Assembly: GCA_017960415.1 (NCBI GenBank)
Contig: JAGCZE010000135.1
Location: forward strand, 1-10,374
DNA: 10,374 bases
Origin: Lachnospiraceae bacterium
GTDB taxonomy: Bacteria; Bacillota_A; Clostridia; Lachnospirales; Lachnospiraceae
Reading direction: 5' to 3'
Part shown: piece after piece, positions 1 to 6,889 of the stretch
Position numbering within the stretch: position 1 is the stretch's first letter
Layout: each line of letters starts with the position of its first letter
The notes under the pieces: model-generated
What the model was told of the DNA's origin: nothing
The model's input: the letters and a program-made list of their open reading frames with translations, nothing else
Database searches by the model: none
Position numbers and translations under genes: made by a program

Positions 1-42
1 AACAGTTACCTCATCTATGGGGAGGAAAAGCTGAAAAAATGA
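1..42 (+). CDS. C-terminal tail of an upstream gene (partial)
   Basis: Frame 1 is open from the window edge and reads NSYLIYGEEKLKK followed by TGA at 40-42. The stop lies 17 bases before the start of the glycosyltransferase, with that gene's ribosome binding site in between, which is the spacing expected of neighbouring operon genes. The other two forward frames also end within this stretch but give less protein-like sequence. Thirteen residues are too few to assign a family. The position suggests another envelope or glycan gene, but this is inference only. Confidence 0.35.
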   Translation, partial: NSYLIYGEEKLKK

Positions 43-59
43 GGTAGACGGAGGGGAAA

Positions 60-782
60 ATGGATACATTGTATATTGTGATCCCTGCTTACAATGAGCA
101 GGCCAATATAGAGGATGTTGTAAAAGACTGGTATCCCGTGATCGAGGAACGCAATGATGACTCAAGGCTTGGGATCATTGATGACGGGAGCAAGGATGAT
201 ACTTACAAGGTGTTATGTGAGCTGGCGAAGACCAGAGACAAGATGATCGCACTGACAAAGCCCAACGGCGGGCATGGCGCGACAGTCCTGTACGGATATA
301 ATTATGCGTTGGAACAGGGTGCGGACTTTGTTTTTCAGACGGATTCCGACGGCCAGACGCTTTCATCAGAATTCGGACAGTTCTGGGATATCAGAAATGA
401 ATATGATATGGTCATAGGCCACAGGAAAGGCCGGCAGGACGGATTTTCGAGAATATTTGTGACCAAAACGCTGAAACTGGTCTGCAGGATATGCTTCCAT
501 GTGTCATTGACCGATGCCAATACTCCCTTCAGGCTGATGAAGGCAGAGAAGCTTAAAGAAAACCTCAAATACGTTCCGAAGGATTTCAATCTTTCCAATG
601 TCATCCTGTCGGTGATATATGCGAAAAAGAAGCAGCCGGTAAAGTATATTCCGATCACCTTCAGGCCCAGGCAGGGCGGCGTGAATTCGATCAATATGAA
701 GCGCATTTTCAAGATTGGAAAACAGGCACTGAAGGATTTTAAAACTATAAATGAGCAGATAAAGGACATTGATAAAAAATGA
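60..782 (+). CDS. GT2 family glycosyltransferase, DPM1-like (polyprenyl-phosphate sugar synthase type)
   Basis: This 240-residue soluble protein has the GT-A fold signature of GT2 enzymes. The N-terminal strand IVIPAYNE (6-13) is typical, IIDDGSKDDT (39-48) carries the nucleotide-binding aspartates, and TDSDGQ (94-99) supplies the DxD metal site. The later TDANTPFRLM segment and the RPRQGGVNSI segment near the C-terminus match the DPM1/polyprenyl-phosphate sugar synthase subgroup. No membrane helices are visible, so it is the short soluble form and would act at the inner membrane face. The likely reaction is sugar transfer from a nucleotide sugar to a polyprenyl phosphate; the sugar cannot be read from sequence. 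The ATG at 60 follows GGAGGGG at 50-56. Its TGA overlaps the next gene's ATG (ATGA, 779-782), indicating translational coupling to the DUF2298 membrane protein, a plausible user of its product. Confidence 0.88.
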   Translation: MDTLYIVIPAYNEQANIEDVVKDWYPVIEERNDDSRLGIIDDGSKDDTYKVLCELAKTRDKMIALTKPNGGHGATVLYGYNYALEQGADFVFQTDSDGQTLSSEFGQFWDIRNEYDMVIGHRKGRQDGFSRIFVTKTLKLVCRICFHVSLTDANTPFRLMKAEKLKENLKYVPKDFNLSNVILSVIYAKKKQPVKYIPITFRPRQGGVNSINMKRIFKIGKQALKDFKTINEQIKDIDKK

Positions 783-1096
783 GCGATTTGCATTATTTCG
801 TTTTTTGGTGGCTGAGCATCCTGGCACTCGGATTTGTGTTCATGCCGCTTTCAATGCTTGTTTTCAGGAATTTCAGGGATAAGGGATGGATATTCTCCAA
901 GGCGATAGGTGTAGGCATAACAGGCTGGATGGTCTGGTTTCTTTCATCCTGCCATATCGTAAAATTCAATACAGCCGGCATCTGGATCTGTCTGGTCATC
1001 TGTTTGATGGCGAACGCAGGGCTGCTGTTCTACGAAGTAAAATATAAAAAGATCAGCATTAACATCAGCAATTTCATCAATAATCTCTTTGAATAG
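779..1096 (+). CDS. N-terminal fragment of the DUF2298 membrane protein (105 aa)
   Basis: If TAG is obeyed, translation from the ATG that overlaps the GT2 stop yields 105 residues ending NNLFE. The product has three predicted membrane helices, at about residues 7-28, 40-62 and 66-88, followed by a lysine-rich stretch (YEVKYKKISI). The WW near the start and the LGFVFMPLS segment are typical of DUF2298 N-termini. On its own it would lack every conserved polar motif of the family, so an independent enzymatic role is unlikely. No separate ribosome binding site was identified, and initiation probably depends on coupling to the upstream gene. Confidence 0.7.
   Translation: MSDLHYFVFWWLSILALGFVFMPLSMLVFRNFRDKGWIFSKAIGVGITGWMVWFLSSCHIVKFNTAGIWICLVICLMANAGLLFYEVKYKKISINISNFINNLFE
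1094..1096 (+). other. In-frame amber (TAG) codon inside the DUF2298 reading frame
   Basis: The sequence reads GAA TAG GAG GTA TTT. TAG lies in the same frame as the ATG at 779 and the family motifs downstream, so no indel needs to be invoked: a single base substitution, for example from CAG, AAG, GAG, TGG or TAC/TAT, explains it. TAG also terminates the GGDEF-EAL gene at 8728-8730, directly followed by the rsmD ribosome binding site. Amber is therefore a normal stop elsewhere in this genome and has not been globally reassigned. Confidence 0.9.
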
Positions 1097-1177
1097 GAGG
1101 TATTTGTCTGCATCTTTGCATTCTGGACATATCTGAAATGCTTCAAACCCGAAGCCTACGGCACCACCGAGAAGCTG

Positions 1178-3214
1178 ATGGACTTCGGATTTATGAAGGC
1201 TATGGAAAAATCCGAATATATGCCGCCCGAGGATATCTGGCTCGCAGGCAAACCCATCAACTATTATTATGTGGGCCAGTTTATCGCTACTTATCTGTCG
1301 AAGCTGACAACAGTCGGTGTCGAATACGGATACAATCTGATGTTGATGATGGTTGCGGCATTCGGATTCTCGATGCCTGCATCCATCGCTGCCAATGCGG
1401 TTTCCGATATGCTGACCGATGAGAAGCGCGGCGGCAAATGGACCAGCGAAGTGCTTCCGATCATCACGGCAGGTATTGCGGGTATTGCCGTAAGCTTTAC
1501 CTCAAACGCCCATTATATCGTTTATGCGCGATTCATTCCCTGGCTGCGTACTATGCTGGGGCTGGATAAGCTGGCAGAATCCGCGGATTACAGCTTCCCC
1601 GGGTATTGGTTTCCGAATGCAACCAGATATATCGTATACAATCCTGAGACCAAAGACAAGACAATACACGAATTCCCGCTGTATTCCTTTGTTCTGGGCG
1701 ATCTGCATGCGCATGTGATCAATATCATGTTTGTGCTCACGGTTGCGGGCATATTGTTCGCTTATCTGCAGATCCGCAAGGAAAGGATGATGCTGGCCAG
1801 ACAGGGTATATTTGGGAACTCCGCCGAAAATATTTCCGATAAGGACAATGATAAAAGTGCCGGATCCTCAAAATACAAAAAGAATGCGAAAAAGTCCTTA
1901 AACTCCAAAGACAGCATTTTTAAGAAGACGTTGTGGGGCGTGCCTGCACTGCTTGAAGAGGTATTCAGTCCTCATGTACTGCTGATCGGGTTCTTTATCG
2001 GACTCTTCCATACAACGAACTTCTGGGATTTCCCGATCTATTTCGTTGTTTCGGGTGCGATCATACTGTTCTCCAATGCGGTTATCTACAATTTCTCATG
2101 GATCACGCTGAAGCAGACACTGCTCCATGCGGTTGTGGTATACGGATTTGCGAAGATCGTATGTCTGCCCTTTACGATCAACTTCAATCAGATCTCGACT
2201 TCGGTAAATATTGGCGATAATCACACGCCGCTTTATCAGCTGGCCATTCTCTGGCTGCTGCCCACACTCTGTGTGATCGTCCTGCTGTTCCATATCATCA
2301 AAGAACAGCAGCTGATCGGAGTATTTGAGCACGATCCGCTCAAAAAAGATGACAGAAAGAAAGCCGGAAAAGATGTTGCGTTGTTCAGGTTCATCGCCAA
2401 TATGAATATCAGCGACCTGTTCATGCTGACTGTGGGTCTGTGTGCGCTGGGCCTTGTGATACTGCCGGAGCTCATATATGTGAAGGATATCTATTCCGGT
2501 GATTACAAGCGCGCGAACACCATGTTCAAGCTAACATACCAGAGCTATATCCTGTTCGGTATTGCGATGTCCTATGCGATCATAAAGCTGCTGTGCTTTG
2601 CAAGGACAAAGGGGAAGCGGATATTTGCGCTGATTGCGCTCATTTTCCTTGCGATGACAACCGGATATTTCGGCAATTCCACAAAGGCCTGGTTCGGCGA
2701 TTGGTCGAAATCCGAGAATTACAAGGGCCTCAACGCCGGAGAATATCTTAAAACGGTCAATATGGAGGACTACGAAGCCACCAACTGGATCAATGAGAAC
2801 ATAGAAGGCCGTCCCGTAATGCTGGAGGTTAACGGAGATTCCTATACCGATTACTGCAGGGTATCGGTCAGGACAGGTCTGCCGACGGTACTCGGTTGGA
2901 GGACCCACGAATGGTTGTGGCAGAGCGAGGCGGGAGACAAGGTTCCGAAGATCGTAGAGGACAGAACCACCGATATTGAGACGATCTATACCTCAAACGA
3001 CCGGGATACAGTAAAAAGTCTGGTTGATAAATACAATATCGAATACATCTATGTCGGAAGTATCGAAAGAAATGAATTTAACAAACAGGATAAGCATCCG
3101 GGACCTGTAAACCACAGCATGCTGCTTTCCCTCGGCAGTATTATCTATCCTGTGAATACCGATGATTCATTCGATCCGTACAACACGACTTATATCATAA
3201 AAGTTGCGAGATAA
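1178..3214 (+). CDS. C-terminal fragment of the DUF2298 membrane protein (678 aa if restarted at ATG 1178)
   Basis: This is the first ATG in frame after the amber codon. It has only a weak GAGAAG upstream at a short 3-base spacing, and a start here would omit the fourth helix encoded at about 1097-1145, so I do not believe it is a natural start. The part holds the family motifs MPPEDIWLAG, NYYYVG (fragment residues 28-33), GDLHAH, TNFWDFP and RANTMFK, about ten hydrophobic helices, and an extracytoplasmic-looking C-terminal region from about NMEDYEATNW onward. Between two helices, coded roughly by 1800-1930, there is a Lys/Asp/Ser-rich hydrophilic loop of about 40 residues. A second charged loop (DPLKKDDRKKAGKD) lies near 2332-2375. 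The gene ends with TAA, 167 bases before pheS. Confidence 0.75.
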   Translation: MDFGFMKAMEKSEYMPPEDIWLAGKPINYYYVGQFIATYLSKLTTVGVEYGYNLMLMMVAAFGFSMPASIAANAVSDMLTDEKRGGKWTSEVLPIITAGIAGIAVSFTSNAHYIVYARFIPWLRTMLGLDKLAESADYSFPGYWFPNATRYIVYNPETKDKTIHEFPLYSFVLGDLHAHVINIMFVLTVAGILFAYLQIRKERMMLARQGIFGNSAENISDKDNDKSAGSSKYKKNAKKSLNSKDSIFKKTLWGVPALLEEVFSPHVLLIGFFIGLFHTTNFWDFPIYFVVSGAIILFSNAVIYNFSWITLKQTLLHAVVVYGFAKIVCLPFTINFNQISTSVNIGDNHTPLYQLAILWLLPTLCVIVLLFHIIKEQQLIGVFEHDPLKKDDRKKAGKDVALFRFIANMNISDLFMLTVGLCALGLVILPELIYVKDIYSGDYKRANTMFKLTYQSYILFGIAMSYAIIKLLCFARTKGKRIFALIALIFLAMTTGYFGNSTKAWFGDWSKSENYKGLNAGEYLKTVNMEDYEATNWINENIEGRPVMLEVNGDSYTDYCRVSVRTGLPTVLGWRTHEWLWQSEAGDKVPKIVEDRTTDIETIYTSNDRDTVKSLVDKYNIEYIYVGSIERNEFNKQDKHPGPVNHSMLLSLGSIIYPVNTDDSFDPYNTTYIIKVAR

Positions 3215-3277
3215 GATGATCGGTGATACTAAGCTGATTTAACAGATCAAACACAATAAAAATGGTATAAATTGTTT

Positions 3278-3290
3278 ATTTACAGTAAAT
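3278..3290. promoter_or_regulatory. 13-bp palindrome ATTTAC-A-GTAAAT, candidate operator
   Basis: Two perfect 6-base arms around a single central base end one base upstream of the putative -35 hexamer at 3292. Such symmetry at this position is what a dimeric regulator site would look like. The surroundings are AT-rich, so a chance occurrence is possible, and I recognise no regulator for this sequence. Confidence 0.35.
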
Positions 3291-3291
3291 C

Positions 3292-3320
3292 TCGACATCA
3301 CAGTTCAAGTGTGTTAGAAT
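3292..3320 (+). promoter_or_regulatory. Predicted sigma-A type promoter for pheST and downstream genes
   Basis: TCGACA at 3292-3297 differs from TTGACA by one base. It is followed by exactly 17 bases and then TAGAAT at 3315-3320, which differs from TATAAT by one base. A TG dinucleotide at 3312-3313 makes an extended -10 element. Transcription would begin near 3327, giving an untranslated leader of about 55 bases before the pheS ATG. That leaves no room for a T-box riboswitch, which often controls aminoacyl-tRNA synthetase genes in Firmicutes. Confidence 0.75.
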
Positions 3321-3364
3321 ACTATTTAAATGGTTTTTGATCCATATACGTATATTTAGGAAAA

Positions 3365-3371
3365 CGGAGGT
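3365..3371 (+). promoter_or_regulatory. Ribosome binding site fixing the pheS start
   Basis: CGGAGGT lies 10 bases before ATG 3382. The frame is also open upstream to a TTG at 3337, but that longer start would place this site inside the coding region and has no binding site of its own. It also adds residues outside the usual PheS N-terminus. Confidence 0.8.
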
Positions 3372-3381
3372 AAGCAATAAA

Positions 3382-4425
3382 ATGCTTGAAAGTATTGAAA
3401 AACTCAAGAAAGCATTTGACGATGCACTTGCGAATGTAACCGACAATGAAGAGCTTGAAAAGCTCAGGGTTGCATTCCTCGGCAAAAAGGGCGCGATCAC
3501 TGATTCTATGAAGGAACTGAAGAATCTTGACAATGAAGCCAAAAAGGAGTTCGGAAAAGAGATCAATGTCCTGAAGGACAGCATTGACAGTGCCATCAGG
3601 AACTTTGGCGAGAAGATGATGAACGCCCAGCTCGAAAAACAGATCAGAGAGGCAAAGAAATTCGATTTTACCGTTCCTTCGGCACAGCCTGAGGGAAGCC
3701 TTCATCCGATCACTCTGGTACAGAGGAGGATCGAAGACATTTTCAAGTCCATGGGCTTTATTATCGAGGACGGTATTGAGATACAGACTGAATTCAACAA
3801 TTTCGAAGCTGTAAACATTCCGAAGAACCATCCCGCAAGAGATATGCAGGATACCTATTACCTGAGCAACGGACAGCTGCTCAAGACCCATACGTCGTCG
3901 GGCCAGAATTATATCATGCGTAAGTACGGTGCGCCGAAGAAGGGCGAGCCGCCGCTTAAGGTGCTGTTCCCCGGAAGATGTTTCAGAAATGAAAATATTG
4001 ACGCATGTCACGAGAATACCTTCTGGCAGATGGAAGGAATGATGATCGGCGAGGATATTTCGATCTCGAATCTGATCTATTTCATGAAAGTCCTGCTGAG
4101 CGAAGTATTCGAGCGCGATGTAAAGGTTCGTCTGCGTCCAGGATTCTTCCCGTTTGTCGAGCCCGGATTCGAACTTGATATCAACTGCCTGATCTGCGGC
4201 GGCGAGGGTTGCCCGACCTGTAAGAATTCAGGCTGGCTCGAGCTGCTTCCCTGCGGTATGATCCATCCCAACGTTCTGAAGATGGGCGGCATCGATCCGG
4301 ATAAATATACCGGATTTGCATTTGGACTGGGTCTGACAAGACTTGCGATGATGAAATACGAGATCACCGATATCAGAGTGCTGAACAGCGGCAACTTAAA
4401 GGCGCTGAAGCAGTTTGTAAGCTGA
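3382..4425 (+). CDS. pheS: Phenylalanine--tRNA ligase alpha subunit
   Basis: PheS, with PheT, forms the cytosolic (alpha-beta)2 synthetase that charges tRNA-Phe. The protein is 347 residues, normal for the family. Residues 1 to about 85 are a charged helical region, the tRNA-binding coiled coil of the family. The class II catalytic core follows. Substrate-site residues are preserved by alignment from memory to the Thermus enzyme: H170, S172 and Q175 in THTSSGQ, R199 in PGRCFR, Q216 and E218 in FWQMEG, F256 and F258 in FPFVEPG, and A313 in GFAFGLG. Motif 3 is GLGLTRL. Unusual points are a tryptophan where FHQ is usual (W215), GRCFR for GRVYR, DACH for DATH, and a CxxC-x4-CxxC cluster (C269, C272, C277, C280) that may bind zinc; similar cysteine-rich inserts occur in other clostridial PheS as I recall. 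pheT follows 47 bases later. Confidence 0.95.
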   Translation: MLESIEKLKKAFDDALANVTDNEELEKLRVAFLGKKGAITDSMKELKNLDNEAKKEFGKEINVLKDSIDSAIRNFGEKMMNAQLEKQIREAKKFDFTVPSAQPEGSLHPITLVQRRIEDIFKSMGFIIEDGIEIQTEFNNFEAVNIPKNHPARDMQDTYYLSNGQLLKTHTSSGQNYIMRKYGAPKKGEPPLKVLFPGRCFRNENIDACHENTFWQMEGMMIGEDISISNLIYFMKVLLSEVFERDVKVRLRPGFFPFVEPGFELDINCLICGGEGCPTCKNSGWLELLPCGMIHPNVLKMGGIDPDKYTGFAFGLGLTRLAMMKYEITDIRVLNSGNLKALKQFVS

Positions 4426-4462
4426 GTTTCAACGAAAGAACAGATATAAATCAATAGTTTTT

Positions 4463-4467
4463 GGAGG
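4463..4467 (+). promoter_or_regulatory. Ribosome binding site fixing the pheT start
   Basis: GGAGG sits 5 bases before ATG 4473. A TTG at 4461 is in the same frame, but it overlaps this site and would prepend MEDI to a protein that otherwise begins with the family's usual M-x-I-S-x-N-W. Confidence 0.85.
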
Positions 4468-4472
4468 ATATT

Positions 4473-6854
4473 ATGTACATCTCTATGAATTGGATCTCGG
4501 ATTTCGTTGATCTTTCCGGGGTTGATATAAAGTCACTGATCAACAGATTCACTCTTTCGACCGCAGAGGTCGAGGATATATATGAGTTCGGCAAGGATAC
4601 TTACAACGTTGTTGTAGGAAAGATATTATCCGTAGAGGCTCATCCGAATTCAAAAAAGCTGCATCTGCTCAAGGTTGACAACGGAACCGAGGTTGTTGAC
4701 GTAGTATGCGGTGCTCCCAATGTATTTGAAGGCGCGCTTGTTGCATTTGCGAAAGCAGGCGGAAGCGTATGCGGCAATCCGATCAATGAGGCGGAGATCG
4801 CGGGTTACAAGAGCTTCGGTATGTGCTGCTCGGAAAAGGAACTCGGGATCAGCGAGGACCACAGCGGCATTATGATCTTAAATGATCTTGACGTGGCAGT
4901 TGGTACCGATATCAAGAGCTTTATCCCTCTTGAGGATACTGTTTTCGAAGTTGATAACAAGTCTCTTACCAACCGTCCCGATCTGTGGGGACATTACGGG
5001 ATCGCAAGAGAGATCTCATGCCTTACAAAGAGGTCTTTAAAAGAGCTTGATGTCGAGAATCTGAATAAATATGCCGAGCTTCCCGGTATCGATGTAAAGG
5101 TTGAGACCGGGCTGTGTTACAGATATTCCTGTATAACCGTAAGAAACGTCAAGAAGAATGTTTCTCCTTTATGGATGAAGGTTAGGCTTCAGTACTGCGG
5201 ACAGCGTCCGATCAATCTTCTTGCCGATCTTACAAACTATCTTGCAATGGAGCTCGGTCAGCCGATGCATGCATTTGACAATGCAAAGGTTAAAGAGATC
5301 CGTGTTAAGGTATTTGATAATCCCGTGGAATTCCAGACACTTGATTCGTCCATGAGAACCGTTGAACCCGGTATCATGATGATCTGCAATCAGAGCGAGC
5401 CTGTTGCCCTTGCGGGTATCATGGGCGGCCTGCTCTCAGAGATCGAAGACGACACCGACACACTGCTGCTTGAGTCGGCGAACTTTGATGCCGCAACAGT
5501 CAGAAAGGGTGCCGCCAAGCTCGGTATGCGTACCGAAGCAAGCGCAAGATACGAGAAGACTCTCGATCCCGAGATGACCGTGCCTGCCATCGCAAGATTC
5601 TTAAAGCTCCTGCATGATATTGACAAAGAGGCAATTGTTTCATCAAGTCTGACCGATGTTTACAACAAGCATTTTGATCATGTAGAGATCCTTTTCGATA
5701 AGGCTTATGTTGATAAATATACCGGTATCGATATCAGCGAGGAAGAGATTGCCGATACGCTGACAAGACTCGGATTTGAGCTTGAGAAGAATGAAGCCGG
5801 ATTCAAGGTTCAGGTGCCTTCATACCGCGCAACCAAGGATGTTACGATGAAGGCTGATATTATCGAAGAGATTACACGTATTTACGGATATGACAATTTC
5901 GAATATAAGAGTTGCGCGAGCATGCTCACACCCGTAAGACAGGATCCCGCAAGAGAGGATGAATATACGATCAAGCAGCTGCTTGCTTCGAAGTATTCCT
6001 TCAGCGAGGTACAAAGCTATATCTGGTATGATAACAAGGCCAACAGGGAGCTTGGTATCGAAGCGGAGTCATATATCAAGATCATCAATTCGCTGACCGG
6101 CGAGAACGAGGACATCAGAAGCACGATGATCCCTACGCTCGTTAATTTCGTCAACAAAAACATTGACACCTATCCCGAAGTCAGGATGTTCGAGGATGCA
6201 AGGGTTGTCAAGGGTATCAGGGAAGACGGACTTGCCGATGAGCACAAGTATTTCTCGATGATCATTGCTAGCCGCGAGTCGGATGAGTACGGTATGATCA
6301 GTGAGCTTAAAAAGGCAGTTGATCATATCGCGAAGGTTACCAGGAACAAAGAGTTCGAATTCGTTCAGGACAAGCCCGTGGAATACGGTTTTGTTCATCC
6401 GAAGAACAGTGCGCGTATCATGCTTGACGGCATTGAGATCGGATATATCAGCGTTCTGAATCCGAAGATCGCTTCAAAGATCGACAAGCGCCTTGCTGCT
6501 GCATTTTGTGAGATCGATCTTGACGCATTTGCGAAGACCGCGCCTCAGGATATCGTATTTGAAGAAGTTTCGAAATATCCGGGCATCTCCATCGACCTTT
6601 CACTGCTGGTTGATAAGGATACCTCCTTCGGCAGCCTGAAATCGGTTGTTTGCGGTCTGAACAACACAATGTTGAAAGATATCAGCTATGTGGATCTGTT
6701 TGAGGATGATTCGCTTCCCGCAGGTAAGGCAAGTCTTACGATCAGGCTGTATTACTGCTCAGAGGAGCGCACTCTGCTGACCGAGGAAGTAAACGGTTAT
6801 GTCAAGGAAGTCCTTGATAAATTTGCTGCACAGGGTATTTCACTGAGATCGTAA
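4473..6854 (+). CDS. pheT: Phenylalanine--tRNA ligase beta subunit
   Basis: PheT is the large, non-catalytic but editing and tRNA-recognising subunit of the synthetase. The protein has 793 residues, a standard bacterial length, and starts MYISMNWISDFV. Domains in order are an EMAP-like OB tRNA-binding domain (about 44-150, VVVGKILSVEAHPNSKKLHL), the B3/4 editing domain (about 215-370, with GQPMHAFD and ALAGIMGG followed by RTEASARYEK), the B5 domain (about 404-476, ending DIIEEITRIYGYD), a catalytic-like core that lacks the active site of the alpha chain, and a C-terminal ferredoxin-fold anticodon-binding domain (about 699-793). The segment VPSYRATKDVTMKADIIEE is slightly longer than the common VPSxRxDI form. 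All domains are complete. It should be co-transcribed with pheS from the promoter near 3292. Confidence 0.96.
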   Translation: MYISMNWISDFVDLSGVDIKSLINRFTLSTAEVEDIYEFGKDTYNVVVGKILSVEAHPNSKKLHLLKVDNGTEVVDVVCGAPNVFEGALVAFAKAGGSVCGNPINEAEIAGYKSFGMCCSEKELGISEDHSGIMILNDLDVAVGTDIKSFIPLEDTVFEVDNKSLTNRPDLWGHYGIAREISCLTKRSLKELDVENLNKYAELPGIDVKVETGLCYRYSCITVRNVKKNVSPLWMKVRLQYCGQRPINLLADLTNYLAMELGQPMHAFDNAKVKEIRVKVFDNPVEFQTLDSSMRTVEPGIMMICNQSEPVALAGIMGGLLSEIEDDTDTLLLESANFDAATVRKGAAKLGMRTEASARYEKTLDPEMTVPAIARFLKLLHDIDKEAIVSSSLTDVYNKHFDHVEILFDKAYVDKYTGIDISEEEIADTLTRLGFELEKNEAGFKVQVPSYRATKDVTMKADIIEEITRIYGYDNFEYKSCASMLTPVRQDPAREDEYTIKQLLASKYSFSEVQSYIWYDNKANRELGIEAESYIKIINSLTGENEDIRSTMIPTLVNFVNKNIDTYPEVRMFEDARVVKGIREDGLADEHKYFSMIIASRESDEYGMISELKKAVDHIAKVTRNKEFEFVQDKPVEYGFVHPKNSARIMLDGIEIGYISVLNPKIASKIDKRLAAAFCEIDLDAFAKTAPQDIVFEEVSKYPGISIDLSLLVDKDTSFGSLKSVVCGLNNTMLKDISYVDLFEDDSLPAGKASLTIRLYYCSEERTLLTEEVNGYVKEVLDKFAAQGISLRS

Positions 6855-6867
6855 ATTTTATTTACGA
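6849..6867. repeat. Inverted repeat over the pheT stop codon, 8-bp arms with TTT centre
   Basis: TCGTAAAT (6849-6856) and ATTTACGA (6860-6867) are exact reverse complements around TTT, and the pheT TAA (6852-6854) lies inside the left arm. The RNA could form an AT-rich hairpin, but AAAATC follows in place of a T-tract, so it is not a classical intrinsic terminator. It could be a weak processing or attenuation hairpin or a protein site. Confidence 0.45.
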
Positions 6868-6889
6868 AAATCATAATTATGGGGTTTAC

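Larger units (their letters stand above)
779..3214 (+). pseudogene. DUF2298 ('YYY') polytopic membrane protein gene, interrupted by an in-frame TAG
   Basis: Read through one amber codon, this frame encodes 811 codons of a DUF2298/YYY-type integral membrane protein, a family I associate with the GT-C glycosyltransferase fold. Visible landmarks, in full-length numbering, are an N-terminal WW motif and three helices (about 7-90), a fourth helix beginning EVFVCIFAFW just after the amber codon (codon 106), MPPEDIWLAG then NYYYVG (Y162-Y164), GDLHAH (D308, H310, H312), a TNFWDFP motif, RANTMFK, and a C-terminal soluble part with GWRTHEWLW and YIYVGSIER. The order and spacing match the family as I know it, so this is one gene and not two. 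No frameshift or second stop follows over 705 codons. It may be a recent pseudogene, a sequencing error, or a gene read through by suppression. Gene overlap with the upstream GT2 enzyme suggests a shared glycan pathway. Confidence 0.8.

Noticed and set aside
1094..1096. Genome-wide reassignment of TAG, or pyrrolysine
   Set aside because: TAG ends the GGDEF-EAL gene at 8730 exactly at its family-typical end and before the rsmD ribosome binding site, and no pyl genes are in the window.
1138..1422. 94-residue open frame overlapping the DUF2298 gene
   Set aside because: It lies in a different frame from the conserved membrane-protein motifs, is Arg/His-rich without family features, and overlaps sequence clearly coding in frame 2.
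3215..3291. Intrinsic terminator after the DUF2298 gene
   Set aside because: The only symmetry is the short ATTTAC/GTAAAT palindrome, with no GC-rich stem and no T-tract after it.
3322..4011. 229-residue antisense open frame opposite pheS
   Set aside because: It mirrors strongly conserved pheS codons, has no recognisable domain and runs into the pheS promoter region; the other long antisense frames opposite pheT, the GGDEF-EAL gene and rsmD are rejected likewise.
4426..4462. Hairpin in the pheS-pheT spacer (TTTC-AAC-GAAA)
   Set aside because: A 4-bp AT-rich stem is too weak to interpret, and the two genes are expected to be co-transcribed.
6849..6877. Separate promoter for the GGDEF-EAL gene (CATAAT at 6872-6877)
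   Set aside because: The -10 is fair, but the hexamer at 17-base spacing (TCGTAA) matches TTGACA at only three of six positions, and the start would leave almost no leader.
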